From: Tychonema sp. LEGE 07203
GTDB lineage: Bacteria > Cyanobacteriota > Cyanobacteriia > Cyanobacteriales > Microcoleaceae
DNA length: 58,783 nt
Direction: 5' to 3'
Assembly (NCBI RefSeq): GCF_015207285.1
Contig: NZ_JADEXD010000013.1
Span: 1 to 58,783 of the forward strand
Shown: piece after piece, positions 52,553 to 58,783 of the stretch
Numbering within the stretch: position 1 is the stretch's first letter
How the letters are laid out: each line of letters starts with the position of its first letter
Notes under the pieces: generated by a model
What the model saw: only the letters and a program-made list of their open reading frames with translations
Databases searched by the model: none
What the model was told of the DNA's origin: nothing
Made by a program: the position numbers and the translations under genes

Positions 52553-55501
52553 CTAAAAGACAACTTTTATTCCAGCCGAAACCGTGGTTCCCGGCTGCAC
52601 GAACAAATCTAAATTAGAGTCGCGCGAACTCAAACCGCGCACGTTACCGCGCTCCCAATATTTCTGGTTTAAAATGTTGAAAACCCCAACATTCAGCGAT
52701 ATATCAGGAGTGACGTTGTAGTAAGCCGTCAAGTCTACTGTTAAGTAACTGTTAGGAACAAAAGGAGAGGGCAAATCTCTAGTTTTGGGAAGTCGTGCAA
52801 CGCCAGCATAGGTGGTAAATAACTCAGCTCCCCAGATGTTTTGAGGATTGCGATAGCGCAAACCAACTACTGCTTTAAATGGATCGATCGATCCTAGAGG
52901 TCGATCGCTATCCAAGTCATCCCCCACAGCGTAACTCGTACTTGCGAGCAAGCTAAAGCCAGAACCCAAGCGCAATTCTCCTTTGCCTTCTACACCGTAA
53001 ATGCGGACTTCGCCGCGATTCACAGTTTGGAATGTACCGACAGCAAGTCCTGGTGTAGGGATAGTTCTACCAAAGGTATCGATGAAATCTTTGTAGGTGT
53101 TGTAAAACCCGCTGACGCTAAAATCACCTGACCCAAAAGCACCGCGCAATCCCAACTCAAAACCGTTGCTAGTTTCAGCTTTTAAATCTGGGTTGGGGAT
53201 GACTTGGTAAAGTCCGGGATTTGTAAAACCGGGGTTGATATCCTCTGCGGTGGGAGCGCGGAAACCGCGAGCATATTGAGCAAAAGCGGTGAATTCCGGT
53301 GTGAGTTTGTAGACTAAACCTATTCTGGGCGATATTGCAGATTGCGAAAATTCTGAAGCGGCAAAATTGTTAGAACTTCTTCGATAAATTGCATCGGTAT
53401 CGGGAGTCAGCCTGTAGGAATCGTAACGAATACCGGGAATTAAAGTTAGGTTTCCCCAGGTAATTTCATCTTGCAGGTAAACTCCGAAGCGGAAGTTATC
53501 AGTATCGGCAATATCTTTAACCGGGAAGGTATCTGGCCCTACTGTTGATGTTCTAACTTTTGTTTGTAGGTTTTCTTGGAAACCGTCTCGCCGCCGCGAG
53601 GTTCTGGTAGTTGAGAGTTCTGTACCGTAGACGAGGCGGTGAGCTAAACTCCCCGTTCTGAAATTGCTTCCTAGTTGGATATCGCCGCCAAAAGTGTTTT
53701 GTTGGTACAGGGAATCTCTAAATCTCAGTCTATCTACTGGGCCTGTTGCTACGGGTGGTGTAATGCGGCGGAGTTCGTTGGATGTTTCTGTACTTTCAGC
53801 TTCCTGGTAATAAATTTGAGCGCGCAAGTTTTGAAAAAAGATCGGGCCGTTGGGTCGATCGTACTCGTAACTGAGGCTGACGCGATCGCGCTGTGTCTTG
53901 TCAGTCGCCCGCAAACTATCAACTCTACCAATCGCAGACGGCCCGCCCCCCGCGAAAACAGGTCCTCTCGACGTTAAAACATCGGTATCGGTGGTGCGGT
54001 AAAGAGTCTCGCCAGTAAGTTTGAGTTGGTTGAATTCGTCAAAGCGGTAAACTAGCTTTCCCAGCCAGTTATTAGAACCGCCGATTTGAGGATTTGGCGT
54101 GCGATTGCTGTTAATTTGAGCTTCATAGTTATCGCGGCGAGTATAAATCAATAGCCCTTCTAGCTGACCGTATCTGCCCGCAAAGGTGGCGGTTTCGGCA
54201 AACCCGCGATCGATTCCATCATAAGCTAACTTGGCACTAACGTAGGCATCGTCTCCAAATTCATTCAAGAAATCGGCGGGATCTTTGGTGAGGAATGTCA
54301 CAACACCTCCAATTGCATCGCTACCGTAAAGAGTTGATGCTGAACCTCTAATAATCTCTACTCTTCTGAGAGTTTCTGGATCGATGTAATTTCTTCCCAA
54401 CTGAGTGCTGCCAAACTCAAAAGCTTCGGGAAGACGCACCCCGTCAACCTGAGTCAAAACTCGGTTGCCTTCAATACCTCTAATGTTAAAGTCTTGAAAA
54501 CCGTAACGATTTGGAGAACGGCTGGCAGATATGCCCGGTTCATAACGCACTAGGTCGTCTAAGTTTTGTACTAAGTTTCTTTCAATTTCATTAGCGTCAA
54601 TAACTGTAACTGTGGCGGGCGATTCTTGGAGGGATCGAGGGGTGCGAGTTCCGGTAACGGTGATTTCAATATCTGTTAGGGCTGGGGAAATGCTGAGAAT
54701 TAAATTATTTGCATTTCGATCGACGATCTGTGCTGTCGGTACCCTGTCAACTCCCGTCACGCTCACCCCGATAGTATTAGCATCTAGCTGGGTGACGGTA
54801 ATTGAAGTAATACCTGGTGCTGGATTTTGAACGCGAAGCTCGTTACCACCATCTGGTAGCTGCAATACTGTATTGGGAATGTTGACGATCGCCGTATTGC
54901 CTTGAATCCTGGTAGTAGTTTGTAGCTGTTGCCCTCCGGTTTCTAAAATGATTTCCAAACCGCTTTGTGTTCGGTTGAGCCGCACGCCGGTTACTTGTAC
55001 GACTGATTGAGAGATTTGCACAACAGTATCGCCCAAATTTGTAAAACTCGGTACCGACGGATGCAATAGCCCTTGGGCGCTGGTGTTGGGTTGTTCTACT
55101 TCTCTGAGTTGAGGAATTTCTGCTGTTGGTATCTCGCGCGGCGCTTCTACTGGTGGGGAATTGAGGATAGATGTCTGACGATCGTCCTTGTTAGAAATAT
55201 TTTGTGTTAACTGGGGATTGGGTTGGCGATCGGGATCTGTCGCACTTCCCTTTGTTTCCAGCTTCTGGCTTTTAATCAACGACTTCACCTGAGTGGGAAG
55301 TTCTGGCTGTAACCCAGTGGCGATCGCCGACAATGGTTGAGGCAATTCTTCTGACTCAGCATGAATCTCGATCTGCCCTGCTGCGATCGATCGCGATCGA
55401 TCGGATTCTGTCCTGTCCTCTTTAACAGCCTGGGCCGCCACAGAGGGCGCAATACCAACACTCAGCAGTGCAACGCACGCCAATGATAAATACAGTTTCA
55501 T
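52553..55501 (-). CDS. TonB-dependent outer-membrane receptor with AMIN domain
   Basis: Outer-membrane receptor of about 982 residues from ATG 55501; the frame opens at GTG 55516. A signal peptide (LSLACVALLSVGIAPSVAA) is followed by a Pro/Gln-rich linker and an AMIN domain (about 172-278), then the plug (ITVTGTRTPRSLQESPATVT, near 285-410, with RRVEIIRGSASTLYGSDAIG) and the barrel. The barrel carries FRAPTAEDINPG near residue 749 and NPDLKAETSNGFELGLRG, and ends with YWERGN and KVVF, an aromatic last residue. FRAP and NPDL motifs with GSDAIGG look heme-receptor-like, but no His lies between FRAP and NPDL. The AMIN fusion is typical of cyanobacterial receptors. Confidence 0.93.
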   Translation of the reverse strand: MKLYLSLACVALLSVGIAPSVAAQAVKEDRTESDRSRSIAAGQIEIHAESEELPQPLSAIATGLQPELPTQVKSLIKSQKLETKGSATDPDRQPNPQLTQNISNKDDRQTSILNSPPVEAPREIPTAEIPQLREVEQPNTSAQGLLHPSVPSFTNLGDTVVQISQSVVQVTGVRLNRTQSGLEIILETGGQQLQTTTRIQGNTAIVNIPNTVLQLPDGGNELRVQNPAPGITSITVTQLDANTIGVSVTGVDRVPTAQIVDRNANNLILSISPALTDIEITVTGTRTPRSLQESPATVTVIDANEIERNLVQNLDDLVRYEPGISASRSPNRYGFQDFNIRGIEGNRVLTQVDGVRLPEAFEFGSTQLGRNYIDPETLRRVEIIRGSASTLYGSDAIGGVVTFLTKDPADFLNEFGDDAYVSAKLAYDGIDRGFAETATFAGRYGQLEGLLIYTRRDNYEAQINSNRTPNPQIGGSNNWLGKLVYRFDEFNQLKLTGETLYRTTDTDVLTSRGPVFAGGGPSAIGRVDSLRATDKTQRDRVSLSYEYDRPNGPIFFQNLRAQIYYQEAESTETSNELRRITPPVATGPVDRLRFRDSLYQQNTFGGDIQLGSNFRTGSLAHRLVYGTELSTTRTSRRRDGFQENLQTKVRTSTVGPDTFPVKDIADTDNFRFGVYLQDEITWGNLTLIPGIRYDSYRLTPDTDAIYRRSSNNFAASEFSQSAISPRIGLVYKLTPEFTAFAQYARGFRAPTAEDINPGFTNPGLYQVIPNPDLKAETSNGFELGLRGAFGSGDFSVSGFYNTYKDFIDTFGRTIPTPGLAVGTFQTVNRGEVRIYGVEGKGELRLGSGFSLLASTSYAVGDDLDSDRPLGSIDPFKAVVGLRYRNPQNIWGAELFTTYAGVARLPKTRDLPSPFVPNSYLTVDLTAYYNVTPDISLNVGVFNILNQKYWERGNVRGLSSRDSNLDLFVQPGTTVSAGIKVVF

Positions 55502-55516
55502 CTTCACACCACACAC

Positions 55517-56067
55517 CGATCGTATTTGGGGCAGCTACGCAATTAATAGTCGGGGTCAACCGCTTATTAGTAATTATTTGCAGTAACTTGATTAAGATAT
55601 AGTCACTCTACTGCTAATGTCAAGTAAAATTCTCACAATTTATTGAGAATTATCAGATGCTTGTAAATGCTTCTGCGGGCGGATAGCAGATTGTGCAGCC
55701 GGCCGTGGATGTCAATAAACCAAAGGGTGGGCTGAAGTTGACATTTATGCTCGCTAGCTTTAATCAAGAACCAATATTAATAAGCTGTGAGAGCAGGGTG
55801 AGAAGAAATTCTTGAGAATAAAAATCGATTTGGCGATCGATCGGGCTGGAATGAAGCGAGAAACCCGATCCGGAAGTGGGGAGCCACCGAAGTTACAAGT
55901 AGGGCAGGGTACTGCCGTGTTTCTACAGATGGGCGATCGGTTTGAGAGTCGATCGCCCGCAAAATCGATCGCCCCAGCAACTTAAAACTTAAAATAGTGT
56001 GCAGAATAACCGACTTGTACCCAAAGACAGAGGAAAATATCGCTACTCCAACATAAAGGCTTTGTCT
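55517..56067. other. Divergent intergenic region between receptor and phosphorylase
   Basis: No gene is supported apart from the upstream extension of the phosphorylase frame (55999-56067). The region holds the Fur-like palindrome and should contain both promoters. A cobalamin riboswitch was looked for and not recognised, which argues mildly against vitamin B12 as the receptor's ligand. Confidence 0.45.
55629..55650. promoter_or_regulatory. Fur-like inverted repeat upstream of the receptor
   Basis: ATTCTCA (55629-55635) and TGAGAAT (55644-55650) form a perfect inverted repeat around CAATTTAT, about 130 bases upstream of the receptor start. Iron-uptake receptors are usually controlled by Fur, and this AT-rich palindrome with GAGAAT resembles known cyanobacterial Fur boxes only loosely. 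The palindrome is seen; Fur binding is inferred. Confidence 0.45.
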
Positions 56068-58626
56068 ATGCAGCCAATTCGCACATTTAACGTTTCCCCG
56101 TCGCTACCGACAATTCTCGAACCCCTACGCAAACTTGCCTACAACTTGCACTGGGACTGGAACGTTGACACCAAAGACCTTTTCCGCCGCCTCGATCGAG
56201 ACCTCTGGGACTCCAGCAACCAAAACCCGGTGCTGATGCTGGGAACCATATCCCAAGAGCGACTGCAAGAAATGGCAGAAGACGACGGCTTCATTGCCCA
56301 AATGAAACGAGCCGCCCAGCAGTTGGACGATTATCTCAAAAACCGCGCCTGGTATCGCAAAGAGCGCGGTACAGAGCGGCAGGAATGCTACGCTTACTTT
56401 TCGATGGAATTCGGCTTAGTAAAAGCCCTACCAATCTATTCCGGCGGTTTGGGCGTGCTCGCAGGCGACCACCTCAAATCAGCTAGCGATTTGGGCTTGC
56501 CCTTAGCCGGCGTGGGCTTGCTGTACCAAGAAGGCTATTTTTCCCAGTATCTCAACGCCGACGGCTGGCAGCAAGAACGCTATCCGCTGAACGATTTCTA
56601 CAATATGCCGCTCCACCTAGAACGCAATCCCGACGGTTCGGAATTGCGGATTGAGGTAGACTATCCAGGCCGCAAGGTGTACGCCCGGATTTGGCGGGTA
56701 CAAGTGGGAACGGTTCCTTTGTACTTGATGGATACAAATATTGAACCTAACAGTCGCTACGACCAAGATATTACCGACCAACTCTACGGCGGAGACAAAA
56801 CTCTGCGGATGCACCAAGAAATCATGCTGGGCATCGGTGGCGTGAAAATGCTTAAGGCCCTGGGCTTGACAGTTACGGCTTATCACATGAATGAAGGCCA
56901 CGCGGCTTTCATGGCCCTGGAACGGATTCGGATGCTGATGGAGGAATATCACCTGAGTTTCGTAGAAGCCGAACAGGTGGTGGTTTCGAGCAGTATGTTT
57001 ACGACTCACACGCCGGTGCCTGCTGGGTTTGACTTGTTCGAGCCGGATATGGTGATGCACTATCTCGGTCAGTATCCCAAAATGTTTGGCTTGTCGCAAG
57101 ATCAGTTTCTGGGATTGGGCCGGGAGAATACTGGCGATTTGTCCGCACCTCTGAATATGGCAATTTTGGCTATTAAAATGTCGAGTTTTGTCAACGGGGT
57201 GGCGGCTCTGCACGGACAGGTGTCGCGCCCGATGTTTCAGGGGTTGTGGCCCGGTTTGCCGGTGGAAGAAGTGCCGGTTACTTCGATTACTAACGGGGTT
57301 CACGCTCGCAGTTGTGTGGCGAAGTCTACTCAGGAATTGTACGATCGATACCTCGGCCCGGAGTGGGAAATGACTCGCAAGGACGATCGTCTCTGGGACA
57401 GGATTTCGTCGATTCCTGACGAGGAATTGTGGCGGAATCACGAACGCTGTCGATCGGAGTTGGTGGTATTCGCGCGGGAGTGGCTGCAAAAGACCTTGCG
57501 CGAGCGCGGTGCGGCTCAAACCGAAATCGAACCCGCCCGCGAGGCTCTCAATCCGAAGGTGCTGACGATCGGGTTTGCGCGCCGTTTTGCTACTTACAAG
57601 CGGGCGACGCTGTTTTTGCGCGATGTCGATCGAATCATGCGGATCATGCGGGATCAAAACCGCCCCGTGCAGTTTGTGATTGCTGGGAAGGCTCACCCGA
57701 TGGATATTCCGGGTAAGGAATTGATTCGGGATATCGTTCACTTCATCCGCGAGCACGACACGATGAGTTCGATGGTGTTTTTGCCGAACTACGACATTAA
57801 CGTTGCTCGGATGATGGTATCTGGCTGCGATGTGTGGCTGAATACGCCCCGCCGCCCCCGCGAGGCTTCGGGTACTTCCGGGATGAAAGCTTCGATGAAC
57901 GGTTTGCCGAATCTGAGCATCCTCGACGGTTGGTGGGATGAGGCGGATTATGTTCGCACCGGTTGGCCGATCGGACATGGGGAGTTTTACGAAGATACTG
58001 AGTATCAGGATGAAGTCGAGGCGAATGCTTTGTACGACTTGATGGAAAAGGAAGTTGTACCGCTGTTTTACAACCGAGATGCTGATGGAATTCCTCGCGG
58101 TTGGACGGCGAAAATGAAGGATTCTATTCGCTTGAACTGTCCTTTCTTCAATACTGCTCGGATGGTGAAAGATTACGCGCGGCGGGCTTATTTCCCCGTG
58201 AGCGATCGCTTCCACACTATGACGGAGGACGGGTGCGCGCCGGCTAAGGAGTTATCTCACTGGAAGAAGCACATTTTGGCGAAGTGGTACGACATTAAGA
58301 TTGAGTCTGTTGATATTTCCCAGGATAAGGAAGTTAAGGTCAATCAGTCGATCGCGGTTAAATCTCGCATTAATCTGATGGGATTAACGCCTGCCGACGT
58401 GCAAGTCGAACTTTATCAAGGTTCTGTTGATGCTAACGGCGATATTGTCGGCGGCGTGCCGGTGGTAATGGAGTATTTGGGTGAAGATTCTCACAATACT
58501 AGCCTTTATACGGCCGACATTACTTATACTTCTAGCGGTTTGCAAGGTTTGTCGCTGCGCGTTTTGCCGAAGCACGACAATCTCAGCAGCCCCTATGAAG
58601 CTGGCGTGATTCTTTGGGCACATTAG
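56068..58626 (+). CDS. glgP: Alpha-glucan (glycogen) phosphorylase, DUF3417 subgroup
   Basis: Releases glucose-1-phosphate from glycogen using pyridoxal phosphate. The frame is open from GTG 55999, but ATG 56068 has AAGG eight bases upstream and gives the conserved start QPIRTFNVSPSLPTILEPLR (852 residues). The N-terminal DUF3417 segment (RKLAYNLHWDWNVDTKDLFR) marks the shorter subgroup rather than the E. coli GlgP type. It has YFSMEFGLVKALPIYSGGLG, MNEGHAAFMALERIR, and the PLP and phosphate site ASGTSGMKASMNGLPNLSIL. It fits with the debranching enzyme, glucokinase and TreYZ 20 kb upstream. Confidence 0.95.
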   Translation: MQPIRTFNVSPSLPTILEPLRKLAYNLHWDWNVDTKDLFRRLDRDLWDSSNQNPVLMLGTISQERLQEMAEDDGFIAQMKRAAQQLDDYLKNRAWYRKERGTERQECYAYFSMEFGLVKALPIYSGGLGVLAGDHLKSASDLGLPLAGVGLLYQEGYFSQYLNADGWQQERYPLNDFYNMPLHLERNPDGSELRIEVDYPGRKVYARIWRVQVGTVPLYLMDTNIEPNSRYDQDITDQLYGGDKTLRMHQEIMLGIGGVKMLKALGLTVTAYHMNEGHAAFMALERIRMLMEEYHLSFVEAEQVVVSSSMFTTHTPVPAGFDLFEPDMVMHYLGQYPKMFGLSQDQFLGLGRENTGDLSAPLNMAILAIKMSSFVNGVAALHGQVSRPMFQGLWPGLPVEEVPVTSITNGVHARSCVAKSTQELYDRYLGPEWEMTRKDDRLWDRISSIPDEELWRNHERCRSELVVFAREWLQKTLRERGAAQTEIEPAREALNPKVLTIGFARRFATYKRATLFLRDVDRIMRIMRDQNRPVQFVIAGKAHPMDIPGKELIRDIVHFIREHDTMSSMVFLPNYDINVARMMVSGCDVWLNTPRRPREASGTSGMKASMNGLPNLSILDGWWDEADYVRTGWPIGHGEFYEDTEYQDEVEANALYDLMEKEVVPLFYNRDADGIPRGWTAKMKDSIRLNCPFFNTARMVKDYARRAYFPVSDRFHTMTEDGCAPAKELSHWKKHILAKWYDIKIESVDISQDKEVKVNQSIAVKSRINLMGLTPADVQVELYQGSVDANGDIVGGVPVVMEYLGEDSHNTSLYTADITYTSSGLQGLSLRVLPKHDNLSSPYEAGVILWAH

Positions 58627-58740
58627 TCAGTAGTCAGTAGTCAGCAGTCAGTAGTCAGCAGTCAGTAGTCAGTAGTCGGGAGTCAGTAGTCAGTAGTCAG
58701 TAGTCAGTAGTCAGTAGTCAGTAGTTGGGAGTCGGGAGAA
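58622..58740. repeat. AGTCAGT heptamer STRR array
   Basis: About sixteen tandem AGTCAGT/AGTCAGC heptamers begin at the phosphorylase stop codon (the TAG is part of the array) and continue to the end of the window, followed by a CCCCTCTCC run at the very end. Confidence 0.85.
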
Positions 58741-58783
58741 TAAAGGAAGATTTTCCTAATTCTCCCCCTCTCCCCCTCTCCCC

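Noticed and set aside
55517-56067. Cobalamin riboswitch upstream of the TonB receptor
   Set aside because: Looked for because BtuB-type systems often have one; no conserved B12-box sequence could be recognised.
56617-58215. 532-codon minus-strand frame inside the phosphorylase gene
   Set aside because: Antisense shadow of a strongly conserved gene; His/Arg-rich with no domain.

Overview
The window looks like a chromosome segment of a filamentous, probably non-heterocystous (Oscillatoriales-type) cyanobacterium. Evidence: frequent HIP1 octamers (GCGATCGC); a glnB gene with an NtcA-type promoter and a PII protein with Ser49 in the T-loop; the cyanobacteria-specific alkane genes aar and ado; xisH/xisI; AMIN-domain TonB receptor; and intergenic regions full of heptameric short tandem repeats (STRRs). 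No tRNA, rRNA or CRISPR array was recognised. The genus (Microcoleus, Oscillatoria or Phormidium type) is a guess from the overall character.

Layout. 1-3.6 kb: glnB (PII), rdgB and a phosphohexomutase, separated by duplicated repeats. 3.6-9.5 kb: the minus-strand alkane/fatty-acid neighbourhood ado-aar-accA-SDR-folE, interrupted by an opposite-strand TerB-like gene and a small MITE-like element. 9.6-11 kb: an orphan sugar-ABC permease and a small membrane protein. 11-17.7 kb: an accessory islet with a helical hypothetical protein, xisH-xisI, a DUF433/PIN-like toxin-antitoxin pair, and three same-frame genes that share unusual protein modules (the best candidate for an undescribed system). 18-24 kb: an RND efflux operon (PadR regulator, adaptor, pump) with a very long hairpin inside it. 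24.5-27.2 kb: a DUF4112 membrane protein and dnaK. 27.9-36.4 kb: treZ-treY (trehalose from glycogen), a GH133 debranching enzyme and glucokinase. 36.4-37.7 kb: a REP-associated tyrosine transposase (RAYT) between two arrays of REP-like palindromes. 37.7-45.1 kb: EVE-domain protein, FHA-ABC transporter, ABC-class ATPase, M28 peptidase and a coiled-coil protein. 45.5-48.8 kb: a PAS-GGDEF-EAL protein. 48.9-55.5 kb: a TonB receptor plus fecBDE-type iron/heme uptake operon ending in a broken PepSY membrane gene. 56-58.6 kb: an alpha-glucan phosphorylase.

How the genes work together. Glycogen phosphorylase, debranching enzyme, glucokinase, TreY/TreZ and the phosphohexomutase form a glycogen mobilisation and trehalose-making set. 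AccA, AAR and ADO link malonyl-CoA supply to fatty aldehyde and alkane formation. PII senses nitrogen, energy and 2-oxoglutarate status. The TonB receptor and ABC genes form one outer-to-inner-membrane uptake route.

Repeats are a main feature. Heptamer STRRs, GAAGAAGG tracts, AGAAACCGGGTTTTTT inverted repeats, MITE-like elements and REP palindromes fill most gaps. In several places they have become part of coding sequence: the rdgB C-terminus, the folE stop codon, an in-frame insert in the ABC-class ATPase, and the RAYT N-terminus.
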